Source: an uncultured Pseudomonadales bacterium (GTDB lineage Bacteria > Pseudomonadota > Gammaproteobacteria > Pseudomonadales > Cellvibrionaceae). From it: a stretch of DNA of 64,000 nt. The notes under the pieces are model-generated. The model saw only the letters and a list, made by a program, of their open reading frames with translations. It was not told the origin of the DNA and made no database searches. Below, piece by piece: positions 17,404 through 27,475 of the stretch (positions are counted from its first letter, which is position 1; the number at the start of each line of letters is the position of its first letter). The stretch covers positions 21,883 through 85,882 of the forward strand of contig CANLTI010000011.1 of the NCBI GenBank assembly GCA_947494095.1. The letters are read 5' to 3'. Both the position numbers and the translations under genes were made by a program.

Positions 17404-18645
17404 TTACTCCGATTCTTTACTGGCCGCAAAAACCGTTAATAATAATTCGGCATCATCGACCATGCGGTATTCGGGTTCTTTACCACTTAGCGCTGTGCTG
17501 GCATTCATGATTTTGGGTACGCCTTCGCCTCGGCGTTCAATTAAGGCTTGGCGGCCAGCTTCTTCGTGGGCGTTATAATAGCGGCTTAATAAATTCACTA
17601 GTGCTTCGTTACGGGTGACGGTATTTTCCATTAGGCCATCAATGGTTAAGCTATTAGAAAGCTGACCTGGGCTAAATAGTTCTAACCTATCGGCAAACAT
17701 ATGCAGGCGAATACGGCGGCCCGTCATAGAATAGTCACGGTGGGCTATTGCATTCACAACCGCCTCAAAAATTGCACCTAAGTTATATTGCGGAATATCA
17801 ATGCGGCCAGTATCTTTAGTCGCTTGCACGCGCATATTGCGCTTTACAAAATCTAAGGCACCATTAATTTGCTGATCGACAGGGCCTGTTTGATCTTGAG
17901 CATCGAGCTGATCATTCGCATCGCGCGCAGTACCGCTGTAATGCACACACTGTACATAGGCATTACTTAACCATTGAGTAGGCTCGGCGGTCAGCAGTAA
18001 TACACCGCTTACTGACAAACCGGCATCGTAATCATCTGTTGCGGTGAGATGGAGTTTTTTACACTGTAAATGCTCGGGTGTGCCCGCTTTTAAAAAGCGC
18101 TGTTTTAAGGTGTTATCGATATCATCAATGGATGTGCCGGGCACTAAGGTTTCGTCAAAGCGGATAAGGCGCGATTGCGAGCGCTGCTGAAATAGACGCG
18201 CTAGTACTTCAGGTTTCATCTCTTGTTTTGTAGAGCCGATACGCTGGTAATAGCGACCTGCACTTTGGTGCACAGAAATACTGCGCGGCACCTCAATGTA
18301 AATAACCGTTTTTAACGCGCCATGGGTATTAGGCAATTGTAATAAGCGAGTGTGTATTTTAGCCGGTGGGCTAATCGCTTGTTGGCTTAGGTTAACAACC
18401 CACTCTTCCGTAAGGGAAACCTTATCATCTTCAAAACCAATTACCTCACGGGTTTTATCCTCTACCCCCAGTAAAAGACTACCGCCTTGGCCATTGGCAA
18501 AAGCGGCAATTTCGTGGGCGATACTATCGCGGTTAGGGCTTTTTATTTTTTTGCCCTCAAAGACTATCGCTTTGAATTCGATACTGGAATCTTCACCCAA
18601 ACGCAGGTGAAACATTAATTCACGCACGAGTTTTTCGCGGTCCAT
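17404..18645 (-). CDS. AlbA_2/Schlafen-type ATP-binding protein
   Basis: 413 codons. The N-terminal AlbA_2 (Schlafen-like) domain shows EDSSIEFKAIVFEGK, then HEIAAFANGQGGSLLLGVED (about 44-63) and GRYYQRIGSTKQEMKPEVL (about 129-147). The C-terminal part contains an HATPase_c_4-like region with FEAVVNAIAHRDYSMTGRRI (about 288-307) and DRLELFSPGQL. Such proteins often accompany type III restriction-modification genes and helicases; their biochemical role is not settled. It begins 22 bp after the helicase stop with a clear AAGGGG site 5 bp before the ATG, so the two are one operon. Confidence 0.82.
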   Translation of the reverse strand: MDREKLVRELMFHLRLGEDSSIEFKAIVFEGKKIKSPNRDSIAHEIAAFANGQGGSLLLGVEDKTREVIGFEDDKVSLTEEWVVNLSQQAISPPAKIHTRLLQLPNTHGALKTVIYIEVPRSISVHQSAGRYYQRIGSTKQEMKPEVLARLFQQRSQSRLIRFDETLVPGTSIDDIDNTLKQRFLKAGTPEHLQCKKLHLTATDDYDAGLSVSGVLLLTAEPTQWLSNAYVQCVHYSGTARDANDQLDAQDQTGPVDQQINGALDFVKRNMRVQATKDTGRIDIPQYNLGAIFEAVVNAIAHRDYSMTGRRIRLHMFADRLELFSPGQLSNSLTIDGLMENTVTRNEALVNLLSRYYNAHEEAGRQALIERRGEGVPKIMNASTALSGKEPEYRMVDDAELLLTVFAASKESE

Positions 18646-18667
18646 AATTACCCCTTAAAAGTTTGCC

Positions 18668-21508
18668 CTAATGGTTAAGCTGCCAGCGCACTTGAAAAAT
18701 CATTTTAGCTTCACACGATAATTCGAGCTTGCTACTCACCTCATCCAGCAAACGATCTTCTTCTTGCTCGATGCCTTTTTTGGCATGATGAAACACCTCA
18801 AAAGCATCATCGCGTTGACGCTCTAGCTTGCGTAGTGATTTTTTGGCTTCTATTTTTTCTTTGGTACTGGCCAGCTCGCGCGCTGTTTTTTTAAATTGGC
18901 GAATGTCTTCGTCTAGCTCTTTGACGGTTTGCTCTAGTGCATCGCGGCGGTCTTTGGCCCAAAACTCTAGCTTTTGAGTTTCACGCTCAAGGTATTCACC
19001 TAGCTCCTCTTCTTTCACACCCGTTTGCTCCTCCACCAGCTTACCCAGCTGGCTCGAGAGTGCACCATGATTAATGCTGTGTTGCAACGGTGCATGCTGC
19101 CCTGGTATACAAAGTAGGTGGTCGGCCACTGCAGCTGGCAGCCACTCGCCCTTATCGGTACGTGCCAATACAAAAATTTGAGACGGCCGTGTTTTGCCTT
19201 GGTTATATGAAAACGTCATATTTACTACGGCAAGGTCGCCAGCCTGACCAATGTAAGGGCGTAATGCACCGTAGTTACCTTGCTGTAATTGGTCATAACT
19301 CAGTTGCAGGCTAACCTCTGGTAGCTCGCGTGCTTTAGCCATTTTTACCAAATCCCACGCTTTATAATGCTCTGCGGCTTGTAAACGGAAAAACTCAGAG
19401 TCATTTTCTTCTGCTAGATGCCAGCGCACATCAAAACGTTTACCTTCATATACAAAGTGTGTGTCTTCAAATTGCGCACCCGGTAACTCTGCTTTTGCTA
19501 AATCAAGCAGCATATGCTCATATTCTTGCAGGAATATTTTGTTTTTATCCCGCGAATTTTTAAGATTTGCGACAACCTCACGATCAAAATTAGCCAGCAA
19601 GCTTTCACGTGCATTCGCCTCGCGCACCGATAGCGTTGCGCTCATCTCTTCTTGCAAGCGATCAAACTGATACTGCACTTGCTCATCACTGCGGCAATTT
19701 TGGTAAATATCGTAAATACGCTTTTCAATATCAAGGCTGCTGGCAACCGCACCTAAAACCTCGTCGGAAGCGCCAAAAACACCCTCAAAAAGATTGAGCT
19801 TTTCACTGAGCAATTGATAAACGCGCTGATCAGCGGGATTTTTGCGATTAACAAAATTAAAAATAACCACATCATTTTTTTGACCATAACGGTGTACTCG
19901 ACCAATGCGCTGCTCAATTTTTTGTGGGTTCCATGGCAGGTCGTAATTAATCAATAAAGAGCAAAACTGTAAGTTAATGCCTTCGCCGCCCGCCTCGGTA
20001 GAGATCAGGATATCCGCTTCATCACTTTTGAATTTTTCGACCAGTGCGGCTTTCATATCAGCGGTTTTTGAACCACTGATCCGTGATGAGCCTGCGTACT
20101 TTACTTTCCATGCTTGGTAAATAGCCTGTGAGCCTGAGTCTGTATTGGAGCCATTCAATAAAACCAAACGGCCTTGGTAGCCATTTTTTTCAAGCTCATC
20201 AAACAAATATTGCTGTGTACGACAAGATTCGGTAAATATCACTGCCTTGGCTTGGCCACCCAAATTTTGCGTATTGGCCATTGCGTTTTGGAGTACACGG
20301 AGCAATGCTTCGCCCTTAGCGTTGCTCTTAATATTTTCGGCTAATGCTAAACAATCGGCCAAGACCGCTATTTCTTGTTGTATTTTACTTTTTGGGGGCT
20401 CTTTTTTTTGACAGCCTGTACCATCCGTATTTTCGTCAAAGTCCACATCTTGCCAATCATCTTTAGCATCAAGATCGGCAATATCATCATCATTCAGTAA
20501 ATGATCATTTCTGAGCCGATCAACCATCACCTTTAAGGTCGCGGCCACAGCAAAAGACGATGATGCTAAAATTTTACGCAACCCCATACTCACGAGGTGT
20601 TTAGCTTTTGGATGTATTGCCATGTTATCGGGATTTTGCAGGTACTCCGATAAACGCTGGTACAGCTCCCACTCCGGCGCAGAAGGCGTGAAATCTTCGG
20701 TAAAGGCATAGCGGTTGGTAAATTTAATGCCGCCCTCTTCTTGTACCTGCCGGCGCAAGGTGCGGTGACACAGCGGTTTTATTCGCTCTTTTAATTCCTC
20801 TAATGCCAGCGTATTTTTTTTGCGTAAATAACGGCTTCTAAATGATTTTTCATCACCAAAAAAATGCTCATCAATAACTTGGCTTAAGCCATACAACTCC
20901 ATCAAATCATTTTGAATAGGCGTAGCAGATAACAAGACCCGGCTAGCGGCACTGGCCGTCGCCTTAAGGATTTCTTTGGCGCGCTTACTACCATTTTTTT
21001 TATGCACATTACGTAGTTTATGAGCTTCATCAAAGACTACTAAATCCCACAGTACCAACTGTACATTTGCACACTGGCGCGCGACATAATCATATGAGCA
21101 AATTACAATTTTATCGTCATGCTCAAAGGGGTTATGCGCACCCTCTTTTTTTAGGGCGGCTGCAATCTTGCTATCAATCACCATAGACGGCAATTCAAAT
21201 TTCTCTTGTAGCTCTTGCGCCCACTGTTTACGCAGCGATGCTGGTACTACCAGCAATATATTTCGCTTCTGCTCTGCCCACTTTTGCGCCATGACCAAGC
21301 TGGCCTCAATGGTTTTACCAAGGCCTACCTCATCAGCCAATAATACACCCTTCTCTAATGGAGACTTAAGCGCAAAACATGCCGCCTCGACTTGGTGCGG
21401 GTTCATATCCACGCGTGCAGATGCCACAGCACGTGTCACTTGCTCTTCAATTTTGCCTGTTTGAGTTAACCAATAGGCAAAGTAAGCACTTTGATGAGGT
21501 GTAAACAT
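18668..21508 (-). CDS. SNF2/DEAD-like helicase of a defence island
   Basis: 946 codons from the chosen start. Superfamily 2 SNF2-type motor: Walker A region LADEVGLGKTIEAS (about 57-70), NILLVVPASLRKQW, DEAH box VVFDEAHKLRN (about 158-168), LLSATPIQNDLMELYGL, then helicase-C with ISTEAGGEGINLQF and QKIEQRIGRVHRYGQ. A long C-terminal region rich in Lys/Glu heptads (last about 150 residues) is probably coiled coil. Proteins of this size and build occur beside restriction-modification and DISARM-like loci. An earlier in-frame Met at 21577 exists; 21508 is preferred because AAAGGAAAG lies 7 bp upstream and MFTPHQSAYFAYWL is a family-like beginning. Confidence 0.85.
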   Translation of the reverse strand: MFTPHQSAYFAYWLTQTGKIEEQVTRAVASARVDMNPHQVEAACFALKSPLEKGVLLADEVGLGKTIEASLVMAQKWAEQKRNILLVVPASLRKQWAQELQEKFELPSMVIDSKIAAALKKEGAHNPFEHDDKIVICSYDYVARQCANVQLVLWDLVVFDEAHKLRNVHKKNGSKRAKEILKATASAASRVLLSATPIQNDLMELYGLSQVIDEHFFGDEKSFRSRYLRKKNTLALEELKERIKPLCHRTLRRQVQEEGGIKFTNRYAFTEDFTPSAPEWELYQRLSEYLQNPDNMAIHPKAKHLVSMGLRKILASSSFAVAATLKVMVDRLRNDHLLNDDDIADLDAKDDWQDVDFDENTDGTGCQKKEPPKSKIQQEIAVLADCLALAENIKSNAKGEALLRVLQNAMANTQNLGGQAKAVIFTESCRTQQYLFDELEKNGYQGRLVLLNGSNTDSGSQAIYQAWKVKYAGSSRISGSKTADMKAALVEKFKSDEADILISTEAGGEGINLQFCSLLINYDLPWNPQKIEQRIGRVHRYGQKNDVVIFNFVNRKNPADQRVYQLLSEKLNLFEGVFGASDEVLGAVASSLDIEKRIYDIYQNCRSDEQVQYQFDRLQEEMSATLSVREANARESLLANFDREVVANLKNSRDKNKIFLQEYEHMLLDLAKAELPGAQFEDTHFVYEGKRFDVRWHLAEENDSEFFRLQAAEHYKAWDLVKMAKARELPEVSLQLSYDQLQQGNYGALRPYIGQAGDLAVVNMTFSYNQGKTRPSQIFVLARTDKGEWLPAAVADHLLCIPGQHAPLQHSINHGALSSQLGKLVEEQTGVKEEELGEYLERETQKLEFWAKDRRDALEQTVKELDEDIRQFKKTARELASTKEKIEAKKSLRKLERQRDDAFEVFHHAKKGIEQEEDRLLDEVSSKLELSCEAKMIFQVRWQLNH

Positions 21509-21608
21509 ACGATTACTTTCCTTTAATAAGGCCCGGTCATCGAATAAACAATAAATAACCACTTTATATACCAGCACCCTTACCCGCTTACTTTTATCGT
21601 GAGTGCTT

Positions 21609-21680
21609 GTAACTATTCGGGGGTACCGAGATTAGGTGGTGTTTTCAGCTGGGCTGAATAATGACTAATTTTCTAGCCTA
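21609..21680. mobile_element. MITE family 1, fragment E
   Basis: Starts with GTAACTATTCGG, one mismatch from the family terminus, and keeps weak similarity (GGTACCGAGATTAGGTGGT, then CTGGGCTGAATAATGA). The other end is missing. It lies between the AIPR and helicase genes. Confidence 0.5.
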
Positions 21681-21716
21681 ATATGTTCCTTTACCTGCTT
21701 TTGCGACACACAAAAA

Positions 21717-23393
21717 TCACACATACTCCCCTCCCAAATAGCCCAGTAAATCTCCTCGTCTAAAAGTTGCCGATAATTGCTGAAGCGATATCTCTGTGCC
21801 TCCGTAAAGCTTGTCTAACGCTTCTTTAATATTATCTTGAGCCTCTTTTTGATAAGCGGGGAAATTTTCCTCAAGGAGCGCTTCAGCTTTTTCACACACA
21901 CGGTGATCAAGCTTATCTAAGGTCACTCCTAGCTCTCTCATTAATATAGCCCCTAATAGCATCGCCTTATAATGCGATGCATAGGGTAAAAATGATGGCG
22001 GGGATTTCTGTGTAGGTCTCTTGCGTTCATTTTCGACCAAGCGGAAGATGAGAGCGGCAATAATAGCTTGTGTAGGGCTTAGCCCCGTAAAGATTTCACT
22101 GTATAACTTTCCAAAAATGTCCTTGCGCCTAAATTTTGCTTGATGAGGTTTTTTTCGCCAAATGGCAAGAACAGACTCGCCTACCACAGAGCTAGAAAGC
22201 TGATGATTTTTAAATGTAGTATCATCTCTTTTTCGCTTGTATTCATAGTTTAAGTCTTTTATTCCTGTTTCAAGCTGCATTTGTAAGTCATCATTTGAGC
22301 GTAAATCTCTCAAATCAACAGGGTTTTGACTATTAGTGGCATACGTTATATCGTGTACAAAGTCTTGATCATCTTCTGCCAGCTCATATAATCGTAATAA
22401 GATATACGTATCACTAAGCTGCGTCAGTGAACCTGAATTATTAAACGTCTCTTGTATCGTTTTACAGGATTGGCCACCGTTAATAATTTGTATGCCATTT
22501 AAATTTAACTGGTAGTCTTCGCCCTGTAATGCATTATGCCTAAATTTATTACAAATCATCGTAATGCCGTTATTAAAGAAGTAAAAATTATTTCTCTTTT
22601 CTTCATCCAATAACGTATCATGTATCGCCGCATTGACTCTGTTTCGATTAACGCCTAAATAACGACGAATATTGCGCTCTAGCAATTGATCACCGTTACG
22701 GTTAAATAACTCCGCAACCTCTCTAATCGATACCTTACCCACAAGTACTCGACGAAAGTTAAAATCTTCAATAATGGCTTTGCCATGTAGTTTTATAGAG
22801 TCGTCAACAGATTTAGAGCGTTTTAATACGCGTACAATTTCATCATGATTAAGGTGCACCCATGCTACCTGGTCAGAAGGGAAGTGACAATTAACAATCA
22901 AGTCATCCGCCGATTCACTCCAGCGTGCACCATTATTACATAGCACCATTTTAATCACTGGAATATACCCGTCTCGAATCAAGGAGCGAGCCTCTTCTAT
23001 TTTTGGTTTTAGGCGCTCATTCATCGATGCCTTTTTAGAGGGATCGAAGAGTGTTGTTACTGTTGATATCGCAGCCTTTATTCCATTTTCGGGAAAGTTA
23101 GCCTGCCCCGTTAAATCTTTATGCTTATACTTGCCTTGAAATAAGGTAATCTCAAACTCACCATCATCAACATCGCCAATATAAATAGCATCAACACCGG
23201 TATCTCCTGCGCCTTCAGTCATCAACTCGGCCGCTTCACTCAAGCCAATGCCCAAAGCTATTTTTGCGCAAAGTAAAACAAATGCATAAGACTTTTTACG
23301 GGTCTCATCCAGTCCTTTTGGGAAAAACTCTGGGTGGCCCTCAACAATACCGCTAAGTCGTTGATCGACGATACTTGCATTAATATCCATCAT
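21717..23393 (-). CDS. AIPR-family (abortive infection phage resistance) protein
   Basis: 559 codons from the chosen start. Typical AIPR landmarks are present: an N-terminal region with TEGAGDTGVDAIYIGD and ITLFQGKYK (nuclease-like beta/alpha core), LLERNIRRYLGVNRNRVN (about 230-247), NNFYFFNNGITMICNKF (about 262-278), and LNGIQIINGGQSCKTIQET. Family members are linked to abortive-infection defence; the mechanism is not established. A longer frame reaches 23468, but an AAGG site 5 bp before the ATG at 23393 supports the shorter form (23390 is also possible). It is the first gene of the island and is read in the same direction as the helicase, with a MITE fragment between. Confidence 0.82.
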   Translation of the reverse strand: MMDINASIVDQRLSGIVEGHPEFFPKGLDETRKKSYAFVLLCAKIALGIGLSEAAELMTEGAGDTGVDAIYIGDVDDGEFEITLFQGKYKHKDLTGQANFPENGIKAAISTVTTLFDPSKKASMNERLKPKIEEARSLIRDGYIPVIKMVLCNNGARWSESADDLIVNCHFPSDQVAWVHLNHDEIVRVLKRSKSVDDSIKLHGKAIIEDFNFRRVLVGKVSIREVAELFNRNGDQLLERNIRRYLGVNRNRVNAAIHDTLLDEEKRNNFYFFNNGITMICNKFRHNALQGEDYQLNLNGIQIINGGQSCKTIQETFNNSGSLTQLSDTYILLRLYELAEDDQDFVHDITYATNSQNPVDLRDLRSNDDLQMQLETGIKDLNYEYKRKRDDTTFKNHQLSSSVVGESVLAIWRKKPHQAKFRRKDIFGKLYSEIFTGLSPTQAIIAALIFRLVENERKRPTQKSPPSFLPYASHYKAMLLGAILMRELGVTLDKLDHRVCEKAEALLEENFPAYQKEAQDNIKEALDKLYGGTEISLQQLSATFRRGDLLGYLGGEYV

Positions 23394-23535
23394 TATCACC
23401 TTACACATTGAATTCACAGGCGCAAAAGGCCACTCTAATACAGGCACAAGCATAATGGAGCGCTTCAACTTTATCTACGTAATGATTTAAGACTCTATCG
23501 TTGCTTGGATTGGGCTCTGAAGTACACCCAGATAC

Positions 23536-23562
23536 AAAAAAAGCGGCCATTGGCCGCTTTTT
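23536..23562 (-). terminator. rho-independent terminator of glyA
   Basis: AAAAAGCGGCC and GGCCGCTTTTT around a 3-nt loop, with A/T runs on both sides. It lies 14 bp beyond the glyA stop and could work in both directions. Confidence 0.88.
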
Positions 23563-23576
23563 AATCGTGCTAAATA

Positions 23577-24842
23577 CTATTCGCCGTAAACGGGGAACCT
23601 ACTGCATAACTCGAGTACTTGGCCTTTGACTTTAGCAATAACTTCGTCGGCATTACCGTTTTCTAAGCCATCTAGAATATCAACCATCCAGTGGGTTAAT
23701 TGCTCGCATTCGGCTTCGCCAAAACCACGGGTGGTAATAGCCGGTGTACCTACGCGCAAGCCCGAGGTTACAAACGGTGAGCGTGGGTCGTTGGGTACGG
23801 CATTTTTGTTAACGGTAATGTTAGCGGCGCCCAGTGCGGCATCGGCATCTTTACCGGTATACTCTTTACCAATCAAATCGACTAGCATAAGGTGGTTTTC
23901 GGTACCGCCAGACACAATATTAATACCGCGCTTAATAAAGGTATTGGCCATGACTTTGGCATTTTTAACCACTTGCTGTTGGTACACTTTGTACTCGTCG
24001 CTCATGGCTTCTTTAAAGCTAACCGCTTTAGCCGCAATCACGTGCATTAATGGGCCGCCTTGGCCACCTGGGAATACCGCCGAGTTAAGTTTTTTCTCGA
24101 TCGCTTCGTTGGCTTTAGCCAAAATAATACCGCCACGTGGGCCGCGCAATGTTTTGTGCGTGGTTGAGGTCGTCACATCAGCAATGCCAACGGGGCTTGG
24201 GTAAACACCCGCCGCCACTAAACCTGCCACATGCGCCATATCAACCAGTAAGTAAGCACCTACTTTGTCGGCGATATCGCGAAAGCGCTGCCAGTCGGCG
24301 ACTTGTGAGTACGCCGAAAAGCCCGCAACAATCATTTTAGGCTTGTGCTCAACCGCTAAACGCTCAACTTCTTCGTAATCGATAAGGCCGGTATCGGTGT
24401 TTAAGCCGTACTGCACCGCATTGTAATATTTGCCCGAAAAGCTCACTTTAGCGCCGTGCGTTAAGTGGCCACCGTGGGCCAAGCTCATACCTAAAACGGT
24501 ATCGCCTGGGGCGCACAATGCCGCGTAAACTGCCGCGTTAGCCTGCGAGCCTGAATGCGGCTGTACGTTGGCGTAATCGGCACCAAAAAGGGCCTTGGCG
24601 CGGTCAATGGCTAAGCCTTCAGACTTATCGACGTATTCACAACCGCCGTAATAGCGCTTGCCTGGGTAGCCTTCGGCGTATTTGTTGGTGAGCTTGGTGC
24701 CCTGCACTGCCATAACCTGCGGGCTGGTGTAGTTTTCACTGGCAATAAGCTCAATGTGCTCTTCTTGTCGACGGCTTTCGTCTTGTATAGAGGCCCAAAT
24801 TTCGGGGTCAAAATCGGCAACGGTTTGGTTTTTATCAAACAT
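23577..24842 (-). CDS. glyA: serine hydroxymethyltransferase
   Basis: 421 codons. This PLP enzyme converts serine and THF to glycine and methylene-THF, the substrate of MetF encoded about 10 kb away. Visible: [20 protein letters not shown] (about 31-50), [30 protein letters not shown], and the PLP-lysine segment [17 protein letters not shown] (about 220-236, Lys in THKT). Also [12 protein letters not shown] near the end. Full length. It marks the conserved edge of the defence island. Confidence 0.98.
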   Translation of the reverse strand: MFDKNQTVADFDPEIWASIQDESRRQEEHIELIASENYTSPQVMAVQGTKLTNKYAEGYPGKRYYGGCEYVDKSEGLAIDRAKALFGADYANVQPHSGSQANAAVYAALCAPGDTVLGMSLAHGGHLTHGAKVSFSGKYYNAVQYGLNTDTGLIDYEEVERLAVEHKPKMIVAGFSAYSQVADWQRFRDIADKVGAYLLVDMAHVAGLVAAGVYPSPVGIADVTTSTTHKTLRGPRGGIILAKANEAIEKKLNSAVFPGGQGGPLMHVIAAKAVSFKEAMSDEYKVYQQQVVKNAKVMANTFIKRGINIVSGGTENHLMLVDLIGKEYTGKDADAALGAANITVNKNAVPNDPRSPFVTSGLRVGTPAITTRGFGEAECEQLTHWMVDILDGLENGNADEVIAKVKGQVLELCSRFPVYGE

Positions 24843-24985
24843 GGGAATCCTTAAATCACAGCGACGGCCTAGGCCAGCATCGGGTTAGTCAATAGATACG
24901 TAACGGTCAAAATAAAGGCCTAGATTGTACACTAAATGGCGCGCTGTAAAGCACACAAACCTGCGTTTAAGCCGCCAATAACCTA

Positions 24986-25017
24986 AAAAGGCCAACCTTT
25001 ATTCAGGTTGGCCTTTT
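24986..25017 (-). terminator. rho-independent terminator of the cytochrome lipoprotein gene
   Basis: AAAAGGCCAACC and GGTTGGCCTTTT form a 12-bp stem around an 8-nt loop, about 65 bp beyond the stop at 25083. From 24843 to 25082 nothing else is seen except the glyA leader. Confidence 0.85.
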
Positions 25018-25082
25018 AATGTAACATCATACTAAGGGCTTAATCACTCACCCTAAGGCAAGCCCTTAAACCTCATACTTTA

Positions 25083-26348
25083 CTACTCACCACCGTCAGC
25101 GGTTAAGGTCTTACCTAAAAACTCAACCCACATGTAGTCAGCTATTTGCGCACCACAATCACTGGGTGAAGTACATGGCGCCATAAATGGCGCAATGCCA
25201 TTGGTAATAACGGCATCTAAATCATCATAACTTAGCGCTGTATTATCAATCGCAGGGAAGGTTCCAATACCGCCTTCACCATTAGCACCATGACAACCAG
25301 CACAGCCTTTATCAGCGTAAAGAGCCTTACCCGCTGCAACACGCGCAGCAATCTCCGCGTCTGTTGGCCCGCTTGGTGCTGATGATGAGCTTTCAGAACT
25401 CATTTCGCTGCTCATTTCGCTGCTCATTTCACTACTCATAGCAGAGCTGCTTGAGTTGGCATTCGCCACTTCACAGCCTACACGTGCATCCGCTACCACA
25501 ATGTCATCGAGTAAAAAGGTAAACTCATCACCTTGATAGTTTTGAATACCAATACGTAGCTCAGAGATCACCGTGGGAATAGGAGTCATCGCGAATGTTT
25601 TTGTTTCGTCCACATAGCTTTTAGCTTCGGCTAAGTCGGTCGAGTTACTTTGTGTGCCAAAATTAGCCAATGTAATTTCGGTACCATCTTTAAACAAATG
25701 AAACTCTTGCGCAGCCGTATCAACAGACCACTCCATACACACCCACTCGCCGTCATAGCTATTATCATAAGGCCCTTCAAGCGAAATATCGTTAGGCTCG
25801 GTATTGTATAAATGCTGATATTTACCGGCATCTGTTGCGCTATCAGGTGCTGCAACCATATCTACAAAACGGAACTGGGCATCATTATCAAAGCCCGAAA
25901 CCAACGTAGTATGCGAGTACTCACCAATAGTGGCTGGCTTTTGTGTATTTTTGTAGTACAAGCGACCCCAATGGGTGCCTGTAAAATCGGCCATCGATAA
26001 ATAGCTCAGCTCAGAACCTGATACTTTAAGGGCTAAATCGCCACTATAAGCACCTTCGCCTTCAACTACCGCAACGCCTGTACCGGTCAAATTAAAACCG
26101 CTAGGTACAGCCCCTGGTGACATATCGTCAAAGTTTAAAGAAATGGCGGTGGTCATAGGTGCAGCAACCGAAGAGCTCGACATGCTCGACATATCGCTCG
26201 AGGCGGTAGCACTACTACTGGTAGCTGTTGTTGATGAGCTGGTGGCTGTAGGAGTGCTATTATTATCGCTGCCACAAGCGGCAATCATTAATGCCAACAA
26301 ACCGGTCGCCGAAAGACGCGCAGTATTTAAATAGATATTTTTATTCAT
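25083..26348 (-). CDS. lipoprotein with jelly-roll-like and c-type cytochrome domains
   Basis: 421 codons. The signal peptide with lipobox IAAC is followed by a Ser/Thr-rich linker. The middle domain (about 65-290) resembles lectin/laminin-G-like beta-sandwiches (LNFDDMSPGAVPSGFNL at its start, DGEWVCMEWSVDTAAQEFHLF, FLLDDIVVADARVGC at its end). A second Ser/Met/Glu repeat linker leads to a monohaem cytochrome c with CAGCHGANGEGG and a Met-containing APFMAP segment. It probably acts at the cell surface, perhaps in carbohydrate-linked redox chemistry; this is inference from architecture. GGGGA lies 5 bp before the ATG at 26348; the longer frame begins at a TTG. Confidence 0.75.
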   Translation of the reverse strand: MNKNIYLNTARLSATGLLALMIAACGSDNNSTPTATSSSTTATSSSATASSDMSSMSSSSVAAPMTTAISLNFDDMSPGAVPSGFNLTGTGVAVVEGEGAYSGDLALKVSGSELSYLSMADFTGTHWGRLYYKNTQKPATIGEYSHTTLVSGFDNDAQFRFVDMVAAPDSATDAGKYQHLYNTEPNDISLEGPYDNSYDGEWVCMEWSVDTAAQEFHLFKDGTEITLANFGTQSNSTDLAEAKSYVDETKTFAMTPIPTVISELRIGIQNYQGDEFTFLLDDIVVADARVGCEVANANSSSSAMSSEMSSEMSSEMSSESSSSAPSGPTDAEIAARVAAGKALYADKGCAGCHGANGEGGIGTFPAIDNTALSYDDLDAVITNGIAPFMAPCTSPSDCGAQIADYMWVEFLGKTLTADGGE

Positions 26349-26525
26349 AATATTCCCCAAGTGTGTGTCGTTATCGTATGGTTTACTTTAATAATTATGG
26401 CTAAAATCAATTTATAGGATGTACACAAATATAGTAGTGCCAGCACAAGACATCAAGCCCTAAATATAAACAGTCATTAATATGCGACACCAATCTTTTT
26501 ACAAGATTTTTTTCGCAATTAAAAC

Positions 26526-26600
26526 GCAACTATTCAGCGAAACTACAGTTAGGGCGTTGAGAAATCATTAGCTAGGCCGCTCAAACCACCCATGTACACC
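26526..26600. mobile_element. MITE family 1, fragment F
   Basis: Begins GCAACTATTCAG (one change from the terminus) and keeps GTTAGGGCGTTGAGAAATCA and GGCCGCTCAAACCACCCATG. The other half is lost. Positions 26349-26651 otherwise hold no gene. Confidence 0.55.
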
Positions 26601-26651
26601 CCCAAATCAAAAGTACCGGATGGCTAAATAATTACTTTAAATACACAATTT

Positions 26652-27239
26652 TTAACGGGCAAAACCACCAATCGGAATAATAATACCTGCCAGCGCATAG
26701 GGCTCTTTAGTATTAATGTTGATTTCAACAACATAACCAATACCCACATAACGGCCAAAAGAGGCTGTCGCCCTTATAGGAATGCCAAGGGTCGTAAATT
26801 GCTTACGGTCACACTCTTGACTCGTCCCAAAATAAAGCTGGCTACGCTCTCCACAATTAACGCCCCAATAGCCTTTTAGCAAGCTGCCACCAACCGATAC
26901 GCTGGTATGGCCAAGCCTGTAGGGCCAGTGCCACAACTTAGAGACGCTGTACGTTTTTATGTCGCCGTTAATAGAGTCACCAGTGGCTCTATCCTCGTGA
27001 TCCGAAAACAAAATATCCTGATCCAGATTATCGTAACCGAGCACCCAATTATGCTTATCGGTGTGAATATTCCAGTGCAATCCTAGCCCTATTCCCCCAC
27101 CCGCTTTGCCCGTAAACGATGCATCAAGCCAATAATGTTTTTTAGGGGGGGTAATGACACCACCGTCTTGTGCATACGCAGGGTTGAACACACTCGTGGC
27201 TATCATACACGCACCAACAATACCCTTTAACAGCGCCAT
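26652..27239 (-). CDS. secreted or outer-membrane protein of unknown function
   Basis: 195 codons. A signal peptide (about 1-23, ending in NPAYA) is followed by alternating hydrophobic/polar beta-strands with many aromatic residues (HYWLDASFTGKAGGGIGLGL, NWVLGYDNLDQD, SVSVGGSLLKGYWGV, IPIRATASFGRYVGIGYVVE). Two cysteines lie near residues 128 and 142. The pattern suggests a small beta-barrel or beta-sandwich at the cell envelope. I do not recognise the family. It is transcribed alone. Confidence 0.65.
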   Translation of the reverse strand: MALLKGIVGACMIATSVFNPAYAQDGGVITPPKKHYWLDASFTGKAGGGIGLGLHWNIHTDKHNWVLGYDNLDQDILFSDHEDRATGDSINGDIKTYSVSKLWHWPYRLGHTSVSVGGSLLKGYWGVNCGERSQLYFGTSQECDRKQFTTLGIPIRATASFGRYVGIGYVVEININTKEPYALAGIIIPIGGFAR

Positions 27240-27475
27240 AATGGCTCCTTTTTATTATTTTAAAGTACACAAAAAATGGATTATATACGGCCAAGCATTC
27301 CAATTATAGATGCCTAGGTGTCATTGCTTTGTATTTGAGTGGTCCGCAGCATTGCAATCCGTTCTTAAGCTAAGTACCCTTCCTTGCATTGTGTTTTGTC
27401 ACTTTTTAGCTGCTTGTTTTGGGCGGTGGCGGTGATTGAATCCATTCCTTTTCAACTAATTTTGAGGCTGTTTAA

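Noticed and set aside
23626..24204. 192-codon plus-strand frame opposite glyA
   Set aside because: Long only because glyA codon use leaves the opposite strand open; glyA motifs are complete on the minus strand.
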